Below are positions 6,362-12,702 of a stretch of DNA of 24,474 nt, piece by piece. The notes under the pieces are model-generated. The model worked only from the letters and a program-made list of their open reading frames with translations, was not told the DNA's origin and did not search any database. The stretch covers positions 1 through 24,474 of the forward strand of contig JAEWSD010000279.1 of NCBI GenBank assembly GCA_023398615.1, read 5' to 3'. The number at the start of each line of letters is the position of its first letter. Position 1 is the stretch's first letter. The DNA comes from Bacillota bacterium. GTDB lineage: Bacteria; Bacillota; Clostridia; Lachnospirales; Lachnospiraceae. The translations under genes were made by a program, and so were the position numbers.

Positions 6362-7999
6362 ATGATGGTATATCAGGGCAGTACCGTACTGAACGGTATA
6401 GCGATTGGAAAATTATTTATATATAGGAAGAAAAGCGTACGGGTTCATAGAATCCATATTGAAAATACGGAGGATGAAGTAAAGAGATTCCGGGAAGCAA
6501 AGAGAATTACCGCCGGGCAGCTAAAGGAGCTTGAGAAGCAGGCGGCGAATGAGGTTGGGAAAGCAAGTGCGGAGATATTTGCGGCTCATCAGCTTTTACT
6601 GGAGGATTCCGATTATCTGGGATCAATTGAAGCAATGATTCGGACGCAGCAGGTTAATGCCGAATATTCCGTTGCCTTAACCGCCGACAGACTGGCGGAA
6701 GCCTTTTCGCTGATAAAGGATGCCTATATAAAAGAGCGTACCGCCGACGTAAGGGATATATCTGAGAGGATCATTTCGGTCCTGAACGACACTGCGCCCG
6801 ATGCGGCATATATTCCGGAACCGGTTATTATACTGGCGGGAGATTTATCACCCAGTGAAACAATCCGGCTGGACAAATCGAAGGTGCTTTCCTTTGTAAC
6901 CGTTAACGGTTCTGCAAATTCGCATACCGCAATCCTTGCAAGAACGATGGATATTCCTTCCCTTTTCGGTGTGCCGATAGAGCTGCGACAGGATTTTGAC
7001 GGCAGGGAGGCAATTGTTGACGGCTTTACCGGAACCCTGTACGTGGATCCGGACGAAGAAACCATGCAGCGAATGAGGCAGAAACAGACTGAGGATAAAG
7101 CTAAGAGAAAGCTGCTTAAGGATTACAGAGGGAAAGAAAATATTACCCTGGACGGTAAAAGGATTAATCTTTATGCTAACATCGGAAGTCTTCAGGATAT
7201 ACCGGCGGCTATAAAGAACGGTGCGGGCGGAATCGGTTTATTCCGCAGCGAATTCCTTTATCTGGAGAAAGATAGCTATCCGTCGGAGGAAGAGCAGTTC
7301 CAGGTATATAAAGCGGCGGCCGAGGCGATGGCTGGCAAAAAGGTTATAATACGTACCCTTGATATCGGCGCCGATAAAACAAAGGATTATTTTAATCTTG
7401 AAAAGGAAGAGAATCCCGCAATGGGTTACCGTGCAATCCGTATCTGCCTGGACAGGAAAGATATCTTTAAGACACAGTTAAGAGCCATCCTCCGTGCAAG
7501 TGTATTCGGTTCGGTAGCCGTGATGTATCCAATGATTATATCGGTAGATGAGATACTGGAAATAAAAAGAGTGGTAGCCGAGGTTAAGAAGGAACTGGCA
7601 GGGCAGAAGCTTTCCTATGCCGATATTGAGCAGGGGATCATGATTGAGACACCCGCGGCGGCGATGATTTCGGACCTGCTGGCAAAGGAATCGGATTTCT
7701 TCAGTATCGGTACCAATGATTTAACACAGTATTCTCTGGCAATTGACAGGCAGAATGCAAAACTGGATAGAATCTATGATGCCTGTCATCCGGCAATATT
7801 CCGATTTATAAAAATGGTCATAGAGAATGCCCATACGGCAGGTATACCGGTGGGGCTTTGCGGAGAATTAGGGGCAAATACCGGACTGACCGAGACCTTA
7901 TTAAGGATGGGCATAGACGAACTTTCGGTTTCACCCGCTTTCATTCTGGAGGTCAGGAAAAAAATAAGGGAGACCAATTTATCATCCGCATTGTCCTGA
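6362..7999 (+). CDS. ptsI: Phosphoenolpyruvate-protein phosphotransferase (PTS enzyme I), 545 aa
   Basis: Enzyme I takes the phosphate from phosphoenolpyruvate and passes it to HPr to drive sugar uptake. The N-terminal HPr-binding helical domain is followed by the swivelling phospho-His domain with H188 in NGSANSHTAILAR; the usual first Gly of GGxxSHTA is Asn here. The C-terminal PEP-binding barrel shows GIGLFRSEFLY, RTLDIGADK, NPAMGYRAIR, FSIGTNDLTQY and GLCGELG with C500, the probable proton donor. Length is somewhat below the usual 570-575. AGGGGAG (6349-6355), six bases before ATG 6362, lies within the partial repeat copy; a second in-frame ATG follows directly. HPr is not next to it, so it may be transcribed with mltG or from within the repeat. 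A role as a PTS-Ntr paralogue is less likely because no GAF domain is present. Confidence 0.95.
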   Translation: MMVYQGSTVLNGIAIGKLFIYRKKSVRVHRIHIENTEDEVKRFREAKRITAGQLKELEKQAANEVGKASAEIFAAHQLLLEDSDYLGSIEAMIRTQQVNAEYSVALTADRLAEAFSLIKDAYIKERTADVRDISERIISVLNDTAPDAAYIPEPVIILAGDLSPSETIRLDKSKVLSFVTVNGSANSHTAILARTMDIPSLFGVPIELRQDFDGREAIVDGFTGTLYVDPDEETMQRMRQKQTEDKAKRKLLKDYRGKENITLDGKRINLYANIGSLQDIPAAIKNGAGGIGLFRSEFLYLEKDSYPSEEEQFQVYKAAAEAMAGKKVIIRTLDIGADKTKDYFNLEKEENPAMGYRAIRICLDRKDIFKTQLRAILRASVFGSVAVMYPMIISVDEILEIKRVVAEVKKELAGQKLSYADIEQGIMIETPAAAMISDLLAKESDFFSIGTNDLTQYSLAIDRQNAKLDRIYDACHPAIFRFIKMVIENAHTAGIPVGLCGELGANTGLTETLLRMGIDELSVSPAFILEVRKKIRETNLSSALS

Positions 8000-8017
8000 G
8001 TATAATTTACCATCTTA

Positions 8018-8055
8018 AAACCGCAGGGAAAACGAAATATGTTTCTCTGCGGTTT
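8018..8055 (-). terminator. Hairpin terminator between convergent ptsI and hydrolase genes
   Basis: AAACCGCAG (8018-8026) pairs with CTGCGGTTT (8047-8055), and an inner GAAA/TTTC extends the stem. On the minus strand the stem is followed by TTTTAAG, so it mainly suits the leftward hydrolase gene ending at 8088. Confidence 0.7.
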
Positions 8056-8087
8056 CAGGTTAGAAAACAAAAGATAAAAGCGTTGTC

Positions 8088-8642
8088 TTATATTTTAGTG
8101 TCTGATAAATATTGCTCCGTACCGATTACATCTGCGAAATACTGGCTTAACGAACCCATGAAGGCAGTATGTAGCGTTTTAGCCGGGATCACTATATTTC
8201 TCCAATTCATATCACAGGTTGTACAGGCATCTTCCAATACGGTAACCGTAAAGTCCAGATCCCGTGCCGCCCGTACCGTCGTATCCACACACATGTGGCT
8301 CATCATTCCGACGATTACGAGATGGGTGATATCCAGTTTCTTAAGTTCCTCCAAAAGCACGGTTTTATAAAAAGAGCTTGGAGCATGCTTGACGATTATA
8401 CTTTCGTCCCCGCGCGGTGCAACACAAGGATGGATTTCGACACCTTCGGAATCCTGCCGAAAGAAGGATGCACCGGGATAATCGTTGATATGCTGAATAA
8501 AAAATAGCGGCATTTTGTTTCTGCGGTAAAAATCAAGAACTTTTTGCGCCCTGGCGCCTGCTTCCTCCGCCTGGTACAGCTCATTACTGCCGCCCGGAAA
8601 ATAATCGTTTTGGATGTCAATTAGAATTAAAGCACTTTTCAT
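8088..8642 (-). CDS. Isochorismatase-family cysteine hydrolase, 184 aa
   Basis: A second member of the isochorismatase-like superfamily in this window, of a different subgroup from the one at 2034. The triad is D9 (ILIDIQNDYFPGG), K85 (IIVKHAPSSF) and C118 (GMMSHMCVDTTVRAA). The QNDYFPGG opening, the HPCVAP and GMMSHMCVD blocks and the length fit the bacterial cysteine hydrolase group often annotated as isochorismatase or nicotinamidase-like; the substrate is unknown. GTG 8651, ATG 8645 and ATG 8642 are all in frame. AGAGGTGA on the minus strand gives the best spacing (8 bases) to ATG 8642, with 8645 a close alternative. The gene is transcribed alone and ends toward a shared hairpin. Confidence 0.9.
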   Translation of the reverse strand: MKSALILIDIQNDYFPGGSNELYQAEEAGARAQKVLDFYRRNKMPLFFIQHINDYPGASFFRQDSEGVEIHPCVAPRGDESIIVKHAPSSFYKTVLLEELKKLDITHLVIVGMMSHMCVDTTVRAARDLDFTVTVLEDACTTCDMNWRNIVIPAKTLHTAFMGSLSQYFADVIGTEQYLSDTKI

Positions 8643-8723
8643 CATATTCACCTCTCGTTTTTTTCATTATATCGTTCATTAATCGAAAGGTAAATTACCT
8701 ACTTTTTCGTAAGTATGTGTTCA

Positions 8724-10007
8724 TTACTCAGTTAAACGTCGTAAGTCCCGATAAAATTCAGGATAGGATATATTCACGCACTCGGAATTGATGATTTCTG
8801 CTGCGCCTTCACTCAGAAGCCCTGCAATGGCAAAGGACATTGCTATCCTGTGATCGGATTTACTGTCGATTACGGCACCGTGGAGCGGCCTGCCGCCATT
8901 GATAATCATGCCGTCCTCCGTGGCGGTAACATCGGCGCCCATCAGGGATAAATTATGTACCATAATATCGATCCGGTTCGATTCCTTTACCTTTAACTCC
9001 GTGGCATCTTTAATAACGGTACGTCCTTTCGCAAAGCATGCCATAATTGCAATAACAGGCAGTTCGTCGATCAAAGTCGGTATTATGGCACCTCCGATTT
9101 CGGTTCCGTTCAGGCTGCTGTGTCGTATGATGATGTCTGCAACCGCCTCCGTATCGGTGCTGCGGATGCTTTCAAGAACTACATCGGCGCCCATGAGCCG
9201 GCAGACCTTCAGTATTCCGTCTCGGGTAGGATTGATTCCTACATTTCTGATGATAAGCTCGGAACCGGGTACCAGCAGTCCGGCAGCTATGAAATAGGCA
9301 GCAGAGGAGATATCACCCGGCACAGTGATTTTTTCCGCATGCAGATTCGGGTACGGCTGTACGGCTGCGGTATTTCCGGTGGCAGTCACCTCGGCGCCAA
9401 GCATTTTCAGCATCAGTTCGGTATGGTTTCTGGACAGATAGGGTTCCGTCACCGAGGTGGGACGGTCCGCATACAGACCGGCCAGCAGGACCGCAGACTT
9501 GACCTGTGCGGATGCAACGGGAGAGGCATATGCGATGCCGTGAAGCGGCCTGTCTTTATGACCGCTAATCCGAAGCGGTGCACAGCCGTTTCCGGGGATA
9601 CTTAAGATATCCGCACCCATCTGCGTCAGGGGAAGGATAATCCTGTTCATCGGACGCTTCCGGATGGAGGAATCTCCTGTCATGGTACTTTCAAAGGGCT
9701 GGCCGCAAAGAATACCGGACATAAGGCGCATTGTAGTACCGCTGTTGCCGACGTCCAGAATCTGCTCCGGTTTCCTTAGTCCCAGAAGCCCCTTGCCGTG
9801 TATGAGGACTTTGCCGAGCACATTGTCATTTTCAATTTCGATCCCCATCTGCCTGAAACAGTTGATGGTTGAGAGACAGTCGGCTCCCTGCAGAAAATGT
9901 GTGATTTCGGTGGTTCCTTCCGCTAAGGAACCAAACATGACGGCCCTGTGTGAGATCGATTTATCACCGGGGACAGTCATTTCACCTTTTAAAGCTCTTG
10001 TGATCAT
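8724..10007 (-). CDS. aroA: 3-phosphoshikimate 1-carboxyvinyltransferase (EPSP synthase), 427 aa
   Basis: Transfers the enolpyruvyl group of PEP to shikimate-3-phosphate. Recognisable parts are GDKSISHR (K16), GNSGTTMR (residues 87-94), SAQVKSA, PTLIDELP with the probable catalytic D314, LKVKESNR (K341, E342) and SDHRIAM (D385). The GNSGTTMRL loop, rather than GNAGTAMRP as in E. coli, is the form seen in class II enzymes, which tend to tolerate glyphosate better (family knowledge, not shown here). The start is set at ATG 10007. The frame is open to TTG 10037, but that start lies inside a hairpin and would add MQQLHAVGIY, not a family feature. No good Shine-Dalgarno lies directly before the ATG. 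aroA is the third gene of aroF-tyrA-aroA, with a 92-base gap after tyrA. Confidence 0.96.
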   Translation of the reverse strand: MITRALKGEMTVPGDKSISHRAVMFGSLAEGTTEITHFLQGADCLSTINCFRQMGIEIENDNVLGKVLIHGKGLLGLRKPEQILDVGNSGTTMRLMSGILCGQPFESTMTGDSSIRKRPMNRIILPLTQMGADILSIPGNGCAPLRISGHKDRPLHGIAYASPVASAQVKSAVLLAGLYADRPTSVTEPYLSRNHTELMLKMLGAEVTATGNTAAVQPYPNLHAEKITVPGDISSAAYFIAAGLLVPGSELIIRNVGINPTRDGILKVCRLMGADVVLESIRSTDTEAVADIIIRHSSLNGTEIGGAIIPTLIDELPVIAIMACFAKGRTVIKDATELKVKESNRIDIMVHNLSLMGADVTATEDGMIINGGRPLHGAVIDSKSDHRIAMSFAIAGLLSEGAAEIINSECVNISYPEFYRDLRRLTE

Positions 10008-10068
10008 ATAGATACCCACTGCATGGAGCTGTTGCAATACTCATAATTGCAGCAGCTCCATCCTTTCC
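10008..10068 (-). promoter_or_regulatory. aroA leader: SD-like block, 16-bp hairpin, then shared GCAGTGGGTAT block
   Basis: Reading the minus strand: GGAAAGG (10068-10062), then ATGGAGCTG-C-TGCAAT, loop TATGAGT, ATTGCA-A-CAGCTCCAT (10061-10023), then GCAGTGGGTATCTAT and the ATG. The stem is perfect except for one internal mismatch. The only good Shine-Dalgarno-like purine block lies on the far side of the hairpin from the start codon. The tyrA leader has the same plan and the same final block, but a different hairpin. Confidence 0.75.
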
Positions 10069-10099
10069 TGTTGTTAAGCAATACGGCACGATTGAAGTA

Positions 10100-11206
10100 T
10101 CATGTCCTTTCATAAACAGTATAACGGTACTTCTTTAATAAATCAACTGCCATTGCCGCGGCAGCTTCCTCGTAGAATTCGATCCTGAGTACTCCCTCCT
10201 GGAATTCCCTGTTATGGATGATACCGATATTTTTGATATTGATACGGTTTGTAGCGAGCAATGTTGCAATGGTAGCGATGGCCCCGGTTTCGTCTATGAT
10301 ATCGAGATAAATCTCATATACTTTCCGCATCAGTCCGGAACTGTTCGGTATGGAATTCCTGTACTCACCCGCTTCGTCAAAGAATTGATAGAGGTAATCC
10401 TCATCCTTGCGGGAGAGGGAGAAATTTACCTTCTGGAGTATGGCTATATAGCGGTCAAGGAATTTTTGGATGCTGGATGTATTTGTAAGACAGATATTCT
10501 GCCACATCACCGGAGAGGAAGAGGCAATACGTGTTATGTCTTTAAATCCGCCTGCGGCCAGGGTCCTCATCTTTTCTTCGGAACCATCGGAATCCTTTAC
10601 CAGATTAACCAGTCCGGCAGCAATAATATGAGGCACATGGCTGATTGCGGCAGTGATGTCGTCATGCTCCCCCGGATCCAGTATCAGCGGGATAGCGCCG
10701 ATTCGTTCTACCAGCTGATAAAGAGCCGTCAGCTTGACGGGGTCGGTCTCCGGGGTTGGTGTCAGCAGGTAGTAAGCATTTTCCAGAAGCTTTGCATGAG
10801 AGCTGGAATAACCGGTTTTCTCGGAACCTGCCATCGGATGTCCCCCGATAAACTGGCGGTTCAATCCCAGTCTGGAAGCTTCCGCATGAATATTGTCCTT
10901 TACGCTGCCTACATCAGTCAGTACGCATCCGGGCTTTATAATATCCTTCAGCTGCTTTAGATATGTAATATTCTTTAGTACGGGAGCACATAGGAAAATG
11001 ATGTCGCAATCCGGGAAGCCTTCCTCAAGCTGATTGTACACATGGTCCAGCACATGATCCTTTAAGGCGTCCTCCAGCCCTTTCCCCATCTTGCCGCTGT
11101 AGTTATAGGCTATCATTGTATTCCCGGGATTAATCTCTTTTAATGAACGCGCAATGGAGCCTCCGATAAGTCCAAAGCCGATAAAGCCAACGATTGAATC
11201 ATCCAT
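10100..11206 (-). CDS. tyrA: Prephenate dehydrogenase with C-terminal ACT domain, 368 aa
   Basis: Oxidises prephenate to 4-hydroxyphenylpyruvate, the first tyrosine-specific step. An N-terminal Rossmann domain shows GFIGFGLIGGS (residues 7-17). The catalytic region has GGHPMAGSEKTG with the expected His at about 123, and SHVPH near 189-193. A helical dimer domain follows. From about residue 300 there is an ACT domain (YLDIIDETGAIATIATLL ... GVLRIEFYE), which in this family usually gives feedback control by an aromatic amino acid. ATG 11206 is preferred; GTG 11218 is in frame but lies within the shared GCAGTGGGTAT leader block. tyrA follows aroF after 153 bases that hold two hairpins, and precedes aroA. 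Confidence 0.95.
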   Translation of the reverse strand: MDDSIVGFIGFGLIGGSIARSLKEINPGNTMIAYNYSGKMGKGLEDALKDHVLDHVYNQLEEGFPDCDIIFLCAPVLKNITYLKQLKDIIKPGCVLTDVGSVKDNIHAEASRLGLNRQFIGGHPMAGSEKTGYSSSHAKLLENAYYLLTPTPETDPVKLTALYQLVERIGAIPLILDPGEHDDITAAISHVPHIIAAGLVNLVKDSDGSEEKMRTLAAGGFKDITRIASSSPVMWQNICLTNTSSIQKFLDRYIAILQKVNFSLSRKDEDYLYQFFDEAGEYRNSIPNSSGLMRKVYEIYLDIIDETGAIATIATLLATNRINIKNIGIIHNREFQEGVLRIEFYEEAAAAMAVDLLKKYRYTVYERT

Positions 11207-11274
11207 ATTTATACCCACTGCATTGCCACAAAATAAAAAGGTTGAAAGAATCCGTATGTGGCATTCCTTTCTTC
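11207..11274 (-). promoter_or_regulatory. tyrA leader: SD-like block, hairpin, shared GCAGTGGGTAT block and an overlapping aromatic-rich micro-ORF
   Basis: Reading the minus strand: GAAGAAAGGA (11274-11265), ATGCCACA, a 28-base AT-rich loop, TGTGGCA, then ATGCAGTGGGTATAAAT and the tyrA ATG. The ATG at 11264 opens a 21-codon ORF that contains Phe7, Phe10, Trp13, Tyr18 and Tyr20. It ends in CSGYKYG, with its TGA (11201-11199) just inside tyrA. The micro-ORF's ribosome site sits almost on its ATG, which weakens the case for translation. The aroA leader has the same order of elements. Confidence 0.7.
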
Positions 11275-11304
11275 TATAATATTTTCTTTCAATCTTCCAA
11301 ATAT

Positions 11305-11323
11305 GATGCCGCTTTACGGCATC
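11305..11323 (-). other. Short perfect hairpin in the aroF-tyrA gap
   Basis: GATGCCG-TAAAG-CGGCATC on the minus strand, a 7-bp perfect stem 37 bases after the aroF stop. No T-run follows, so it is more likely a processing or stability element, or a weak pause site, than a full terminator. Confidence 0.6.
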
Positions 11324-11359
11324 TCAAACAACCTCTTTTATAAATAACCTGTCTGCTAA

Positions 11360-12373
11360 TTAAAACTTCTTCCCCATTAAAGCCGCAAAGGGCCTGATTT
11401 CCGCACATAATTCCCCGAACTCCGGGAAGGTAAGTGACTGAGGGCCGTCTGAGAGTGCACAAGCCGGATTCGGATGTGTTTCAATCATAAGCCCGTCGGC
11501 GCCGGCGGATACCGCACTGATTGCGAGAGGCTTCACATATCTTCTTACACCTGTCGCATGGCTTGGATCAACAATAATCGGTAAATGGCTCTTATGCTTG
11601 ATTACGGGCACTGCGCTGATATCCAGGGTGTTGCGGGTGGCCGTTTCAAAGGTGCGAATGCCCCGTTCGCAAAGAACTACATTCGGATTCCCTTCGGCAA
11701 TGATATATTCCGAAGCATTCAGCCATTCATCGATGGTTGCGGACAAACCTCTTTTTAGCAGAACGGGAAGCCCGGTTTTTCCTACCTCCTTTAACAGGTA
11801 GAAATTCTGCATATTTCTTGCGCCGATCTGGAGCATATCCACATATTTGACGGCCGCTTCGACGGCGGCCAGGCTTGTTACCTCACATACGACGGCCAGG
11901 CCGGTTTCTTCCCTGGCCTCCTTCATGAATTGCAAGCCTTCCTCCTCAAGGCCTTGGAATGCATAAGGGGAGGTCCTGGGTTTATATGCGCCGCCGCGGA
12001 GTATCTGCGCCCCGGCCTTCTTGATGGCGTATGCGGTTTCAAAAAGCTGGTCCCGGCTTTCAATTGCACAAGGGCCGGACATGATAACCAGCTCTTCTCC
12101 GCCGATCTGTGTATTGCCGACCTTTATGACGGAGGGTTCCGGATGAAACTTCTTATTTGCCAGTTTATAGCTTTCCGTTACGGGAACTACCTTATCGACA
12201 TCTTCCGCAATCTCAAGGTTCTGCTCCTGCAGCCTGCTTTTATCACCGATGACGCCGATGATAGTTACTTCCTTTCCGTCCGAAATATGAGCGGTCAATC
12301 CATTCCTTTCAATAATATTGATAACATTCTGGATGGATTCCCTCTTTGCGTTTGGTTTCATTACGATAATCAT
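11360..12373 (-). CDS. aroF: 3-deoxy-7-phosphoheptulonate synthase (DAHP synthase, class I-beta), 337 aa
   Basis: Condenses PEP and erythrose-4-phosphate, the entry step of the shikimate pathway. Residues 1 to about 70 form the ferredoxin-like N-terminal domain (MIIVMKPNAK ... GVIGDKSRL) seen in Thermotoga-type enzymes, where it mediates feedback inhibition, commonly by tyrosine. The barrel shows GPCAIES with metal ligand C102, RGGAYKPRTSPYAF, LQIGARNMQN, LLKRG, DPSHATG (H272) and IETHPNP. The start MIIVMKP is standard for this type; ATG 12361 is an unlikely alternative. A strong promoter (TTGACA-17-TAGAAT) lies directly upstream. It is the first gene of aroF-tyrA-aroA. If that operon is read through, the whole set is driven from here. 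Confidence 0.97.
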   Translation of the reverse strand: MIIVMKPNAKRESIQNVINIIERNGLTAHISDGKEVTIIGVIGDKSRLQEQNLEIAEDVDKVVPVTESYKLANKKFHPEPSVIKVGNTQIGGEELVIMSGPCAIESRDQLFETAYAIKKAGAQILRGGAYKPRTSPYAFQGLEEEGLQFMKEAREETGLAVVCEVTSLAAVEAAVKYVDMLQIGARNMQNFYLLKEVGKTGLPVLLKRGLSATIDEWLNASEYIIAEGNPNVVLCERGIRTFETATRNTLDISAVPVIKHKSHLPIIVDPSHATGVRRYVKPLAISAVSAGADGLMIETHPNPACALSDGPQSLTFPEFGELCAEIRPFAALMGKKF

Positions 12374-12411
12374 GATGCTACCTGCCTTTCTGCCAGCTTC
12401 TCTTTTTATTT

Positions 12412-12440
12412 ATTCTAACGCATGCCATAGCTAATGTCAA
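12412..12440 (-). promoter_or_regulatory. Strong sigma-A promoter of aroF
   Basis: On the minus strand TTGACA (12440-12435), a 17-base spacer and TAGAAT (12417-12412). This is a perfect -35 and a five-of-six -10, with a leader of about 30 nt before the aroF ATG. Confidence 0.8.
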
Positions 12441-12452
12441 TACTGTAAAACA

Positions 12453-12495
12453 TTAAAGCGTAACAGTTTAAAGCGTAACGGTTTAAAGTGAAAAG
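12453..12495. repeat. 15-bp tandem repeat next to the aroF promoter
   Basis: TTAAAGCGTAACAGT, TTAAAGCGTAACGGT and a partial TTAAAGTGAAAAG follow one another with a period of 15. The array begins 13 bases upstream of the aroF -35 box, on the far side from the gene, where activator sites or UP elements usually lie. It is in the divergent gap shared with the EF-G-like gene, whose promoter is over 110 bases away. Confidence 0.8.
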
Positions 12496-12606
12496 ATAAT
12501 TCATAGACTTTAATAATAATCCGCTCGAATTATAAATCTTTTTGTAAATAATAGCACACACTTTGAAAATGTCTTTAAATATATTTGTTAAACTGTTATA
12601 TAAGTA

Positions 12607-12635
12607 TTGTAAATTCAGACAACTTTTAGTAAAAT
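12607..12635 (+). promoter_or_regulatory. Probable promoter of the EF-G-like gene
   Basis: TTGTAA (12607-12612), a 17-base spacer and TAAAAT (12630-12635), about 60 bases before the chosen start. The remaining AT-rich sequence 12496-12606 shows no clear feature. Confidence 0.5.
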
Positions 12636-12702
12636 ATAGACATGGTTGTTTGCAAAAGCAGTACCTGAATGTACAAAAAAATATGTAATGGAGGAAAAAA
12701 GT

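Noticed and set aside
2034..8642. A siderophore or phenazine cluster suggested by two isochorismatase-like proteins
   Set aside because: They belong to different subgroups, lie over 5 kb apart on opposite strands, and no partner genes are present.
8724..10037. Longer aroA start at 10037
   Set aside because: The TTG start lies within the hairpin arm and adds residues not seen in the family; ATG 10007 fits better.
10214..10960. 248-codon open frame on the plus strand
   Set aside because: It is the antisense of tyrA, has no ribosome site, and the minus-strand product is an obvious prephenate dehydrogenase.
11207..11359. T-box or TRAP-type aromatic riboregulator before tyrA
   Set aside because: No T-box core sequence, specifier loop, or run of GAG/UAG triplets was seen; only short hairpins.
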